DNA of 64,000 bases from Telluria sp042683405 (lineage in GTDB: Bacteria; Pseudomonadota; Gammaproteobacteria; Burkholderiales; Burkholderiaceae_D). The notes beneath the pieces were generated by a model. The model had not been told where the DNA came from, searched no databases, and saw only the letters and a list, made by a program, of their open reading frames with translations. Shown here piece after piece: positions 7,369 to 15,646 of this stretch. Location of the stretch: positions 62,001 to 126,000 of the forward strand of contig NZ_JBHUJS010000012.1 of the NCBI RefSeq assembly GCF_042683405.1. Direction: 5' to 3'. The position numbers and the translations under genes were made by a program. The stretch's first letter is position 1; every line of letters begins with the position of its first letter.

Positions 7369-8885
7369 TCCGCGTCGATCTTGTTCAGGTTGAGCTGGGT
7401 GCGAATCAGGTCGTCCTGCTTTTCCTTCGGATTGTGGCGGGCGCGCTCCAGGCGGTCCAGGTACTCCGGCGTGACGTCGCCGGTGATGTAGCGGCCGTCG
7501 AAGCAGGACGCCTCGAAGTCCGTGAGCGCCGGGTTCACGTCGGAGATCGAACGCTTGAGCGACTCGATGTCCTGGTAGATCAGCGCATCGGCGGTGATCT
7601 CGCGGCAGATCTCGTCGCGGGTACGGCCGTGCGCAATCAGCTCGTCGCGGGTCGGCATGTCGATGCCGTACACGTTCGGGAACAGCACCGGAGGCGCGGC
7701 CGACGCGAAGTACACGTTGCGGGCGCCCGCTTCGCGCGCCATCTGCACGATCTCGCGGCTGGTGGTGCCGCGCACGATCGAGTCGTCCACCAGCAGCACG
7801 TTCTTGCCCTTGAACTCGGCGCCGATGGCGTTGAGCTTCTGGCGCACCGATTTCTTGCGCATGGCCTGGCCGGGCATGATGAAGGTGCGGCCGATGTAGC
7901 GGTTCTTGATGAAGCCTTCGCGGTATTCCACGCCCAGCTTGAGCGCGAGCTGGATCGCGGCAGGACGCGACGAGTCCGGGATCGGCATCACCACGTCGAT
8001 GTCGCCGGTGCGCAGCTCGGCCTTGATCTTGTCTGCCAGGTACTCGCCCATCTTGAGGCGGGTGGCGTACACCGACGCGCCGTCGATGACGGAATCGGGA
8101 CGCGCCAGGTAGACGTATTCGAACGCGCAAGGATTGAGCTGCGGATTGTCCGCGCACTGGCGCGCGTGCAGCTTGCCGTCCATGTCCACGAACACGGCCT
8201 CGCCCGGCAGGACGTCGCGCAGGAAGCGGAAGCCCATGCCCTCGAGCGCCACCGATTCGCTCGCGATCAGGTATTCGGTTACGCCCTGCTCGTTCTCCTG
8301 CGCGCCGATGCACAGCGGGCGGATGCCGAACGGGTCGCGGAACGCCAGCAGGCCGTAGCCCGCAATCTGCGCCACCGCGGCGTAGGCGCCGCGCACGCGC
8401 TTGTGCAGCATGGCGACGGCCTTGAAGATGCCGTCCGGGTCGAGCGAGTAGCCGACCGATGCTTCCTGGATCTCGTGCGCCAGCACGTTCAGCATGACTT
8501 CCGAATCGGAATCCGTGTTGATGTGGCGGCGGTCGTTCTTGAACATCTCGATCTTGAGCTGTTCCCAGTTGGTGAGGTTGCCGTTGTGGGCGAAGGTGAT
8601 GCCGAACGGCGCGTTCACGTAGAACGGCTGCGCCTCTTCTTCGCTGGACGAGCCGGCGGTCGGATAGCGCACGTGGCCGATGCCGGTGTTACCCAGCAGC
8701 GAGCGCATATTGCGGGTCCTGAACACGTCGCGCACCAGGCCATTGGCCTTGTACATCGAGAAGGTGCTGTTCTGGCTGGTCGCGATGCCAGCGGCGTCCT
8801 GGCCGCGGTGCTGCAGCAGCAGCAACGCGTCGTACAGGGTCTGGTTGACAGGGGAATTGGAAGCGATACCGACGATGCCGCACAT
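7365..8885 (-). CDS. purF: Amidophosphoribosyltransferase
   Basis: The 506-residue product begins MCGIVGIAS, so Cys2 is the exposed nucleophile of an Ntn glutaminase domain after Met removal. It continues with LQHRGQDAAGIAT, IGHVRYPTAG and AHNGNLTN. The C-terminal phosphoribosyltransferase domain has the PRPP loop VLLVDDSIVRGTTSREIV. PurF commits PRPP to purine synthesis by forming phosphoribosylamine. It lies 41 bp after cvpA, the classical cvpA–purF arrangement, and overlaps metZ by four bases. Confidence 0.98.
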   Translation of the reverse strand: MCGIVGIASNSPVNQTLYDALLLLQHRGQDAAGIATSQNSTFSMYKANGLVRDVFRTRNMRSLLGNTGIGHVRYPTAGSSSEEEAQPFYVNAPFGITFAHNGNLTNWEQLKIEMFKNDRRHINTDSDSEVMLNVLAHEIQEASVGYSLDPDGIFKAVAMLHKRVRGAYAAVAQIAGYGLLAFRDPFGIRPLCIGAQENEQGVTEYLIASESVALEGMGFRFLRDVLPGEAVFVDMDGKLHARQCADNPQLNPCAFEYVYLARPDSVIDGASVYATRLKMGEYLADKIKAELRTGDIDVVMPIPDSSRPAAIQLALKLGVEYREGFIKNRYIGRTFIMPGQAMRKKSVRQKLNAIGAEFKGKNVLLVDDSIVRGTTSREIVQMAREAGARNVYFASAAPPVLFPNVYGIDMPTRDELIAHGRTRDEICREITADALIYQDIESLKRSISDVNPALTDFEASCFDGRYITGDVTPEYLDRLERARHNPKEKQDDLIRTQLNLNKIDAE

Positions 8886-8926
8886 GATGTTGCTCCTGAT
8901 TGGACCTACTTGATTTCAAAAATTCT

Positions 8927-9415
8927 TCAATAGCGCAGGTGGCGCGCCAGCGCTTCGGGCAGCAATGGCCGGATGGCGCGCGCAGTGCCTTCTACCGCGG
9001 GACGCAGCTGGGCGTTCTTCCAGAACGGCTGCTGCGGGATCGCGGTCATTGCGCACACCGTCACCACCGCGAGGACGATCACCACGCCGCGCGCAAAACC
9101 GAAGCCGGCGCCGAGCAGGCGGTCCACCGGCGACAGGCCGGTCGCGCTGACCAGCGCCCCGATCGCCATGCTCACCAGTCCCATCAGCAGGCGGGTGCCG
9201 ATGAACAGCACGATGAACGCGACGATCAGCCGCACCACTTCGCCGGGGATCACGGCCGGCAGCATCGCCGCCAGCTTGGCGCCAAACGCATTCGCGACGA
9301 AGAACGCCGCCACCCAGCCCGCCAGCGACAGCACTTCCTTCACCAGCCCGCGGAACACGCCGATCACGATCGACGAGGCGAGCGTGCCCAGCACCAGGTA
9401 GTCGAAAACCGTCAC
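8927..9415 (-). CDS. cvpA: CvpA family inner-membrane protein
   Basis: The 162-residue protein has four hydrophobic segments (about residues 5-25, 30-50, 62-85 and 103-125). It begins MTVFDYLVLGTLASSIVIG with the family pattern FRGLVKEVLSLAGWVAAF. CvpA was named for colicin V production and is linked to envelope homeostasis; its molecular activity is not settled. It lies between a SPOR-domain gene (9 bp upstream) and purF, the usual order in this group. Confidence 0.93.
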   Translation of the reverse strand: MTVFDYLVLGTLASSIVIGVFRGLVKEVLSLAGWVAAFFVANAFGAKLAAMLPAVIPGEVVRLIVAFIVLFIGTRLLMGLVSMAIGALVSATGLSPVDRLLGAGFGFARGVVIVLAVVTVCAMTAIPQQPFWKNAQLRPAVEGTARAIRPLLPEALARHLRY

Positions 9416-9424
9416 GAGCCAGGC

Positions 9425-10315
9425 TTAGTCGGCGACGACGGTGCTGGACAGACCGATCTTCTGCAGCTTCGCGTGGGCCTGGTCGGCCTGCGCGCGCGTG
9501 GCGAACGGACCCACGCGCACACGGGTCGCGCCCGACGGCGTCTTTTGCGTGTACGAGGCGATACCGGCGCCGGACAACCTGGCGCGCAGTTCGGCCACCT
9601 TCTCGGCGGAGCTGAATGCGCCCACCTGGACTACAAATTTTTCATCGGGCGCGGCGGCGGCCTTCGGCTTGTCGGCCGGCTTGCCTTCGAGGATCGCGAG
9701 CGCGCGCGAGGTATCGTCGGCAGGCTTGGCGGCCGCTTTCTCCGCCGGCTTTGGCGCCGGCTCGGCGCGGGCCGGCGCTTTCGCCTCCGGCGCCGGCTGG
9801 GTTTTCGGTTCGCTCACGGGCGCTTTGGTCACGGGCGGCTGGGCCGCAGCCGGCGCCTCGACAATCTCTTCGCCCTGTTCCAGCGCGGCGGTGGCATCGA
9901 CGGTGGCCACGTCCGCCGCTTCCGGCTGGGTAGCGGCAGGCGCTGCGGCGGCCGGCGCAGCGGCGCCAGGCACCGGCAGCGGCGCGACCTTGTCCTTGCT
10001 CGGGATCTGGATCGCGATGTCGGTGGCGAGCGGCCGGGGCTCGGAGTCGAGCACCATCGGCAGTCCGACCGCTACCGCGAGCGCCAGCGCGATCGCGCCC
10101 ACCAGGCGGCGGCGTGCGCGCTTTTTCTCGGGAAGCATGGGGTCGGCCGCTTCGCTTTTGCGGGCGCGGCGCGGTGCGCCTTCGCCCGCGCTGGAAGCGC
10201 GCTTGGATTTGGCGACTGCCGCGATTGCATCCGCGTCGTCAGCCTTGAAATAGTGGCCGCTGTCTTCGCCAGCGGGTTCCTGCCTGTTTTGCTCAGATTG
10301 CGACGAGAAGCCCAT
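9425..10315 (-). CDS. SPOR-domain protein, DedD-like
   Basis: The 296-residue protein has a cytoplasmic N-terminus (1-68), one membrane segment (about 70-88, LVGAIALALAVAVGLPMVL) and a long Pro/Ala/Glu-rich periplasmic linker. A C-terminal SPOR domain (about 225-296) reads FVVQVGAFSSAEKVAELRARL and TRVRVGPFATRAQADQAHAKL. SPOR domains bind denuded septal peptidoglycan, so a role at the division site is expected. The position folC–(SPOR)–cvpA–purF matches dedD in E. coli. Homology to DedD beyond topology and SPOR domain is inferred from context. Confidence 0.88.
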   Translation of the reverse strand: MGFSSQSEQNRQEPAGEDSGHYFKADDADAIAAVAKSKRASSAGEGAPRRARKSEAADPMLPEKKRARRRLVGAIALALAVAVGLPMVLDSEPRPLATDIAIQIPSKDKVAPLPVPGAAAPAAAAPAATQPEAADVATVDATAALEQGEEIVEAPAAAQPPVTKAPVSEPKTQPAPEAKAPARAEPAPKPAEKAAAKPADDTSRALAILEGKPADKPKAAAAPDEKFVVQVGAFSSAEKVAELRARLSGAGIASYTQKTPSGATRVRVGPFATRAQADQAHAKLQKIGLSSTVVAD

Positions 10316-10326
10316 GCGGTAGCTTT

Positions 10327-11622
10327 TCAGAGTGAGGTTTTTCGGGCGGCCATCACACCGGCGACGGTGTAAAAGGAGCCAAAGACCACAATTCTATCAT
10401 TCTCACCGGCCCGCTTGATGGCATCGTCGAAAGCGGCCGCGGGGTCGTCGAAGGTGGTGGCGGACCAGTCGCCCGGCTTGGGGCTGGCCGGCGCATGCGC
10501 CTGCACCATGTGCGCCAGTTCGGCCGGGTCGGCCGAGCGCGGCGACGGCAGCCGCGCCAGGTTCCAATGGTCGACGTACTGCGCCATCGGCGCGATCACG
10601 CCTTCGATGTCCTTGTCCTGCATCACGCCGAACACCGCGTAGGTATAGGGGTGGAAGCCCATGTTGCCGAGGTTCTGCGCCAGCGTGGCCGCCGCATGCG
10701 GGTTGTGGGCCACGTCGTAGATGATGGCCGGGCGTCCCGGCAGCACCTGGAAGCGGCCCGGCAGCTCGACCATCACGAGGCCCGTGCGCACTTCCTGCGC
10801 GCCGACCGGGAGCTGGTTCCTGAGCACTTCGAGCGCGGCCAGCGCGGCCGAGGCGTTGAGCAGCTGGTTGGCGCCGCGCAGGCTCGGGTAGGCCAGCGAG
10901 TTGCGGCGCTGGGAGCGCCCGCCGTAATTCCACTGCTGCTTGTCGCCGGAATAGTTGAAGTCGCGCGACAGCAGCCACAGGTCGGCGCCGATCGCATTCG
11001 CGTGCTCGACCAGCGACTGCGGCGGCACCGGGTCGCTGCAGATCGCCGCCTTGCCCGGCCTGAAGATGCCGGCTTTTTCGAAGCCGATCTTCTCGCGCGT
11101 GTCGCCCAGGTAGTCGGTGTGGTCGATGTCGACGCTGGTCACGATGGACACGTCCGCATCGATCACGTTGACCGCGTCCAGCCGTCCGCCCAGTCCCACT
11201 TCCAGGATCACCACATCGAGGCCGCTGCCGGCCAGCAGGTGCATGATCGCCAGCGTGGTGAATTCGAAATACGTGAGCGGCACGTCGCCGCGCTTCGCTT
11301 CCACCGCGTTGAAGGCGGCCACCAGCGCTTCGTCGCTGGCCATTTCGCCGTTGACGCGGGCGCGCTCGTTAAAGTGCAGGAAGTGCGGCTTGATGTACAG
11401 CCCGACACGGTAGCCGGCGCGCAGCAGGATCGACTCGAGCATGGCGCAGGTCGAGCCCTTGCCGTTGGTGCCGGCCACCATGATGACCGGACAGCCGAAC
11501 GCGAGCCCCATCGCCTCCTTGACCTGCTGGACGCGGGCCAGGCCCATGTCGATGTGCGTTTCGGCGTGGCGCGACTCGAGCAGCGCAAGCCAGTCGGCCA
11601 AGGTAGTCGGGAGAGTGTGCAT
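10327..11622 (-). CDS. folC: Folylpolyglutamate synthase / dihydrofolate synthase
   Basis: The 431-residue protein has the FolC ATP-binding loop VAGTNGKGSTCAMLESIL, the substrate strand YIKPHFLHFNERARVNG and the Mur-ligase core motifs FTTLAIMHLL, VILEVGLGGRLDAVN and DIDHTDYLG. It adds glutamate to dihydropteroate and then to folates. It lies 55 bp after accD and 11 bp before the SPOR gene; accD–folC–dedD–cvpA–purF is a conserved order. An intercistronic hairpin separates it from accD. Confidence 0.96.
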   Translation of the reverse strand: MHTLPTTLADWLALLESRHAETHIDMGLARVQQVKEAMGLAFGCPVIMVAGTNGKGSTCAMLESILLRAGYRVGLYIKPHFLHFNERARVNGEMASDEALVAAFNAVEAKRGDVPLTYFEFTTLAIMHLLAGSGLDVVILEVGLGGRLDAVNVIDADVSIVTSVDIDHTDYLGDTREKIGFEKAGIFRPGKAAICSDPVPPQSLVEHANAIGADLWLLSRDFNYSGDKQQWNYGGRSQRRNSLAYPSLRGANQLLNASAALAALEVLRNQLPVGAQEVRTGLVMVELPGRFQVLPGRPAIIYDVAHNPHAAATLAQNLGNMGFHPYTYAVFGVMQDKDIEGVIAPMAQYVDHWNLARLPSPRSADPAELAHMVQAHAPASPKPGDWSATTFDDPAAAFDDAIKRAGENDRIVVFGSFYTVAGVMAARKTSL

Positions 11623-11640
11623 GGATGTCGGGCGAAACGG

Positions 11641-11665
11641 GCGTGCGCGCCCAGGGCGCGCACGC
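11641..11665. other. Strong intercistronic hairpin between accD and folC
   Basis: GCGTGCGCGCC-CAG-GGCGCGCACGC is an 11-bp perfect stem with a three-base loop. No T-run follows on the minus strand, so it is not a standard terminator. It could stabilise the accD part of the transcript or modulate folC expression. Confidence 0.6.
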
Positions 11666-11677
11666 GGGAGGGGAGAA

Positions 11678-12550
11678 TCAGGCGATGACGTCGGCTGGCT
11701 GGTTCTGCAGCAGCGCGAGCAGGCGCGCGATTTCTTCGCGCATCTGGCGGCGGTCCACGATCATGTCGATCGCGCCCTTCTGCAGCAGGAACTCGGAACG
11801 CTGGAAGCCTTCTGGCAGCTTTTCGCGCACGGTGTTCTCGATCACGCGCGGGCCGGCGAAGCCGATCAGGGCCTTCGGTTCGGCCATCACCACGTCGCCC
11901 ATGAAGGCGAACGATGCGGACACGCCGCCCATGGTCGGGTCGGTCAGCACGCTGATGAACGGCAGCTTCTTCTCGGACAGCTTGGTCAGCATCGAGGTGG
12001 TTTTCGCCATCTGCATCAGCGACAGCAGGCCTTCCTGCATGCGCGCGCCGCCGGTGGCGGTAATGCACACGAACGGCACTTTCTGCTCCAGCGCCTGCTG
12101 GGCGCCGCGGGCGAAGCGCTCGCCCACCACGGAGCCCATCGAGCCGCCCATGAATTCGAATTCGAAGCAGGCCACCACGACCGGCATGCTCATGATCGAG
12201 CCGCCCAGCACGACCATCGCGTCGGTCTCGCCGGTGGCGTCCATCGCCTGCTTGAGGCGGTCAGGATACTTCTTGCTGTCCTTGAACTTGAGCGTGTCGA
12301 CCGGCAGCACTTCCTGGCCGATCTCGTAGCGGCCGCCTTCGTCCAGCAGTGCGTCGAGGCGGTCGCGGGCGCGGATGCGCATGTGGTGGTCGCACTTGGG
12401 GCAGACGTGCAGGTTCGATTCCAGGTCGGTTCGGTACAGGACTGCCTCGCACGAAGGGCATTTCACCCACAGGCCTTCCGGCATCGTCTTGCGCGCGCCG
12501 GCATCGGACCGCTGGATTCGCGGGGGCAGCAATTTTTCCAACCAACTCAT
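11678..12550 (-). CDS. accD: Acetyl-CoA carboxylase carboxyltransferase subunit beta
   Basis: The start at 12550 gives MSWLEKLLPP, and AAAGGAGTC precedes it, so I prefer it to the longer frame reaching 12679. The 290-residue product has the N-terminal four-cysteine zinc ribbon (KCPSCEAVLYRTDLE ... CPKCDHH, about residues 27-50) and the carboxyltransferase core with GGSMGSVVGERFA and ATGGARMQEGLLSLMQMAK. With AccA it transfers carboxybiotin to acetyl-CoA for fatty-acid synthesis. In related genomes accD directly follows trpA; here a toxin–antitoxin pair separates them by about 1 kb. Confidence 0.97.
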   Translation of the reverse strand: MSWLEKLLPPRIQRSDAGARKTMPEGLWVKCPSCEAVLYRTDLESNLHVCPKCDHHMRIRARDRLDALLDEGGRYEIGQEVLPVDTLKFKDSKKYPDRLKQAMDATGETDAMVVLGGSIMSMPVVVACFEFEFMGGSMGSVVGERFARGAQQALEQKVPFVCITATGGARMQEGLLSLMQMAKTTSMLTKLSEKKLPFISVLTDPTMGGVSASFAFMGDVVMAEPKALIGFAGPRVIENTVREKLPEGFQRSEFLLQKGAIDMIVDRRQMREEIARLLALLQNQPADVIA

Positions 12551-12638
12551 GGAGACTCCTTTACGGCTTATTCGGTGGCGGTAGTTTAGCCGCTCAACCC
12601 GTTCTTGTCGAACCTTGCAACGAGAGAAACATTGTGCT

Positions 12639-13190
12639 CTATGCAGCGTCTTCGGTGTAATCCTCTTCGGGGAACACAATCTTGCTTACCGTCTCGGGAT
12701 CGAATGTGGTGCGGGCGAGGATCAACTCGTACAACGCTTGCATTGCCATCCACGCCTGAGGCGTATCACCCAGGGCCAAGGAAAGCCGCCATGCAAGATC
12801 AGCAGTAAACGGGGCTTTTTCTTCCACAATAGCGCGAACCGCGTCAGCTGGCATGCCGAGCGTTTCGGCCAACTGATCGACAGTCATACCTGAAGCCTCA
12901 AGCACTTGCTCGCGCAAGTATGCACCGGGATGCCGCGGAGGTTCCGTCAAATCTTCCCATGCGATTCGGATTTTTTCGGTACGCAGCCAATCGTCCGGAG
13001 CCAGTCCAAGCTGGCTGGACAGAATTGCGGCCATGTGCGCCGTGATATAGCCCTCCCCGCGAAGCAACTCTGCAAAACCAGCCTCATCCATCCCGAGTCG
13101 ACGGGAGCATTCAAGGGCAGTCAGATTCAACTCACCCATAAAGCGCTGACGGATGATGTCGCCGACTGTCGGCGGTGTTGGAATCTTCAT
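12639..13190 (-). CDS. higA: HigA-type antitoxin with two tandem HTH domains
   Basis: The 183-residue protein contains two copies of an XRE/HigA helix-turn-helix module. The C-terminal copy (about 87-155) is the classical one, with HPGAYLREQVLE, LAETLGMPADAVRAIV, PFTADLAWRLSLAL and TPQAWMAMQALYEL. The N-terminal copy (about 8-75) repeats the same spacing with GDIIRQRFMGELN, SRRLGMDEAGF, YITAHMAAILSSQLG and APDDWLRTE. HigA antitoxins usually have about 95-110 residues and one HTH, so the length is unusual. The gene overlaps the end of the toxin by one base (TGATG), toxin first, as in higBA loci. It should neutralise the toxin and repress the pair. Confidence 0.85.
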   Translation of the reverse strand: MKIPTPPTVGDIIRQRFMGELNLTALECSRRLGMDEAGFAELLRGEGYITAHMAAILSSQLGLAPDDWLRTEKIRIAWEDLTEPPRHPGAYLREQVLEASGMTVDQLAETLGMPADAVRAIVEEKAPFTADLAWRLSLALGDTPQAWMAMQALYELILARTTFDPETVSKIVFPEEDYTEDAA

Positions 13191-13468
13191 CAGTGATAGT
13201 CCTCATCATCCAAATCGACGACGTTGCCATCCTCAAATTCGAACGTCAGACGCCAGTTCGCACGCACTCGCAGTGACCAACGAACTTTCAACTTTCCCTG
13301 GAGCGGATGTAGGGCAAATCCCGGACGGTTCAGATCGCCTAACGTCCGTGCTCCGTTCAATGCATTGAGCAAAAGGCGAAGCCGTTGCTGGTGAGTAGGC
13401 TGGATACCTTTCAGCGTATCAGATTCAAAGAAGGCACGGAGGCCTTTATGTTTGAACTTGGTGATCAT
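13190..13468 (-). CDS. higB: HigB/RelE-type mRNA endonuclease toxin
   Basis: This 92-residue basic protein (MITKFKHKGLRAFFESD, QRLRLLLNALNGA, RPGFALHPLQGKLKVRWSLRVRANWRLTFEFED, VVDLDDEDYH) has the pattern of HigB/GraT toxins: the central LHPLxG, WSLRVxxNWRLTF and the C-terminal acidic DYH. HigB toxins are RelE-fold ribosome-dependent endonucleases. The gene precedes and overlaps higA by one base. Transcription probably starts just upstream, where an inverted repeat covers the start codon. The pair sits inside the trpA–accD junction. Confidence 0.9.
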   Translation of the reverse strand: MITKFKHKGLRAFFESDTLKGIQPTHQQRLRLLLNALNGARTLGDLNRPGFALHPLQGKLKVRWSLRVRANWRLTFEFEDGNVVDLDDEDYH

Positions 13469-13479
13469 CCAACCAAGTT
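13455..13479. promoter_or_regulatory. Inverted repeat covering the higB start codon
   Basis: AACTTGGT-N9-ACCAAGTT is a perfect 8-bp dyad whose spacer holds the toxin ATG (13468-13466). It is either the HigA operator or an RNA hairpin that hides the start codon. HigA operators typically lie at the promoter, so this is a good candidate. Confidence 0.65.
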
Positions 13480-13532
13480 ACCGCTGCCGGGACGCCCAGC
13501 ACCTGATACCGATTAAAAAAAGGGCTTGGGTA

Positions 13533-13572
13533 GGGACGGTACTGCCGCCTTGGCGCCTGCCGGGACCGTCCC
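13533..13572. repeat. GGGAC..GTCCC hairpin downstream of trpA
   Basis: GGGACGGT and ACCGTCCC form the outer stem with a further GGCGCC-containing inner stem. On the minus strand it follows the trpA stop by 8 bp and is succeeded, after about ten bases, by seven T (13522-13516). It may act as a weak terminator of the trp operon. It belongs to a dispersed family of GGGGAC/GTCCCC palindromes seen elsewhere in the window. Confidence 0.6.
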
Positions 13573-13580
13573 CTTCCCTG

Positions 13581-14378
13581 CTAGCTATCCAGGGCGGTGC
13601 GGATGGTGGAGAGGAAGGTGCGCACAGCAGCGACCGCCTGCTCGGGTGGCGTGTTTTCCAGTTCCTGGATGATGCGGCTGCCGATCACGACGGCGTCGGC
13701 CACTTCGGACAGCGCTTTCGCGGTGGCGGCGTCGCGGATGCCGAAGCCGACGCCCACCGGCAGCGTGACGTGCTCGCGGATCGCGGCAACGCGGCGCGCA
13801 ACGTCGGCGGTGTCGATATGCCCTGCCCCGGTCACCCCTTTCAGCGAGACGTAGTAGCAGAAGCCGCTGCCGATGCGCGCCACCTGCGCGATGCGCGCAG
13901 GGGTGGACGTCGGCGCCAGCAGGAAGATCAGGTCCAGGCCCGCGGCACGCATCTGCGCCGCGAACTCCTCGCATTCCTCGGGCGGATAGTCGACCACGAT
14001 GGCGCCGTCGGCGCCGGCATCGCGGCACTGGGCGACGAAGTTCGATGGCCCCATGCGTTCGATCGGGTTGGCATAACCCATCAGTACCACGGGCGTGGAC
14101 TGGTTCGTCATGCGGAACTCGCGCACATAGTCCAGCACGTCCTGCATGCCGATGCCGAACTTGAGCGCGCGCTCGCAGGCACGCTGGATGACCGGGCCTT
14201 CCGCCATCGGGTCCGAGAACGGCACGCCCAGTTCCAGCACGTCCGCGCCGCCCTCGACCAGCGCATGCATGAGCGGCACGGTCAGTTCGGGCGCCGGATC
14301 GCCGGCGGTAATGAAGGTCACGAGGCCGGTGCGGCCCTGCTGCCTGAGCTGCTCGAAGGTAGCTGCAATCCTTGACAT
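13581..14378 (-). CDS. trpA: Tryptophan synthase alpha subunit
   Basis: The 265-residue TIM barrel begins MSRIAATFEQLRQQGRTGLVTFITAGDP. It carries the catalytic glutamate and aspartate in ADVLELGVPFSDPMAEGPVIQ, the loop VVLMGYANPIERMG and the phosphate-binding VGFGIRDAATAKAL. It cleaves indole-glycerol phosphate to indole, which is channelled to TrpB. It begins 16 bp after trpB. The order trpF–trpB–trpA–accD is typical of betaproteobacteria. Confidence 0.98.
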   Translation of the reverse strand: MSRIAATFEQLRQQGRTGLVTFITAGDPAPELTVPLMHALVEGGADVLELGVPFSDPMAEGPVIQRACERALKFGIGMQDVLDYVREFRMTNQSTPVVLMGYANPIERMGPSNFVAQCRDAGADGAIVVDYPPEECEEFAAQMRAAGLDLIFLLAPTSTPARIAQVARIGSGFCYYVSLKGVTGAGHIDTADVARRVAAIREHVTLPVGVGFGIRDAATAKALSEVADAVVIGSRIIQELENTPPEQAVAAVRTFLSTIRTALDS

Positions 14379-14394
14379 GGTCGTCGCTCCCTCG

Positions 14395-15642
14395 TCAGTT
14401 GAAGTTCAGGCCGGCGCGCTCGGCGACGGTGTGCATGTCCTTGTCGCCGCGGCCGGACAGGTTCACGAGGATGGTCTTATCCTTCGGCAGTGTCGCCGCG
14501 AGCTTGGCCGCGTACGCGAGCGCGTGCGAGGACTCCAGCGCCGGGATGATGCCTTCGATGTGGCAGCAGTCGTGGAACGCGGCCAGCGCTTCGTCGTCGG
14601 TGATCGAAACGTATTGCGCGCGCCCGCAGTCCTTCAGCCACGCGTGCTCCGGGCCCACGCCGGGATAATCCAGGCCGGCCGACACCGAATGCGTCTCGAT
14701 GATCTGGCCGTTTGCATCCTGCAGCAGGTAGGTGCGGTTGCCGTGCAGGACGCCGGCCGCACCCGCGGTCAGCGATGCGGCATGCTTGCCGCTGTCCAGG
14801 CCCTCGCCCGCCGCTTCCACGCCGATCAGCTGGGTTTCCTTGTGGTCGATGTAGGGATAGAAGATGCCCATCGCGTTCGAGCCGCCGCCGATGCAGGCGA
14901 CCACATAGTCGGGCTGGCGCCCGGTCATCTCCGGCATCTGCTGCAGGCATTCCTCGCCGATCACGGACTGGAAGTCGCGCACCATCATCGGGTACGGGTG
15001 CGGGCCGGCCACGGTGCCGATGATGTAGAAGGTGTTCTCGATGTTGGTGACCCAGTCGCGCATCGCTTCGTTGAGCGCGTCCTTGAGCGTCCTGGAGCCC
15101 GATTCCACCGGCACCACGGTCGCGCCGAGGAGCTTCATGCGGTACACGTTCTGCGCCTGGCGCTTGACGTCCTCGCTGCCCATGTACACCACGCATTCGA
15201 GGCCGAAGCGCGCGCAGATGGTGGCGGTAGCCACGCCGTGCTGCCCTGCCCCGGTTTCGGCGATGATGCGCTGCTTGCCCATGCGGCGCGCCAGCAGGGC
15301 CTGTCCGATCACGTTGTTGATCTTGTGCGCGCCGGTATGGTTCAGGTCCTCGCGCTTGAAGAAGATCTGCGCGCCGCCCATCTGTTCCGACCAGCGCCTG
15401 GCGTGATAGACCGGCGACGGCCGGCCGACGAAGTGCTTGAGCTCATAGCGGAACTCTTCCAGGAACTCGGGGTCTTGCGAGTAGCGTGCGTAGGCTTCGT
15501 TCAGCTCGGCCAGCGCGTGGCTCAGGGTCTCGGCGACGAAGGAGCCGCCATAGCGGCCGAAATGCCCGGTTGCGTCGGGCAGCGCGTAGTCGGAAGTACG
15601 GAACAATGCCGCGGGATGGCCGCGGTCGGATTGCTTGGTCAT
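14395..15642 (-). CDS. trpB: Tryptophan synthase beta subunit
   Basis: I use the start at 15642 (MTKQSDRGHPA), which lies 4 bp after the trpF stop and has an AGAGGTA ribosome site. The 415-residue PLP enzyme shows GRYGGSFVAETL, the PLP lysine in LNHTGAHKINNVIGQ, AETGAGQHGVATA and the phosphate-binding glycine loop CIGGGSNAMG. It condenses indole with serine to tryptophan as an alpha2beta2 complex with TrpA. Confidence 0.98.
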   Translation of the reverse strand: MTKQSDRGHPAALFRTSDYALPDATGHFGRYGGSFVAETLSHALAELNEAYARYSQDPEFLEEFRYELKHFVGRPSPVYHARRWSEQMGGAQIFFKREDLNHTGAHKINNVIGQALLARRMGKQRIIAETGAGQHGVATATICARFGLECVVYMGSEDVKRQAQNVYRMKLLGATVVPVESGSRTLKDALNEAMRDWVTNIENTFYIIGTVAGPHPYPMMVRDFQSVIGEECLQQMPEMTGRQPDYVVACIGGGSNAMGIFYPYIDHKETQLIGVEAAGEGLDSGKHAASLTAGAAGVLHGNRTYLLQDANGQIIETHSVSAGLDYPGVGPEHAWLKDCGRAQYVSITDDEALAAFHDCCHIEGIIPALESSHALAYAAKLAATLPKDKTILVNLSGRGDKDMHTVAERAGLNFN

Positions 15643-15646
15643 GGTC

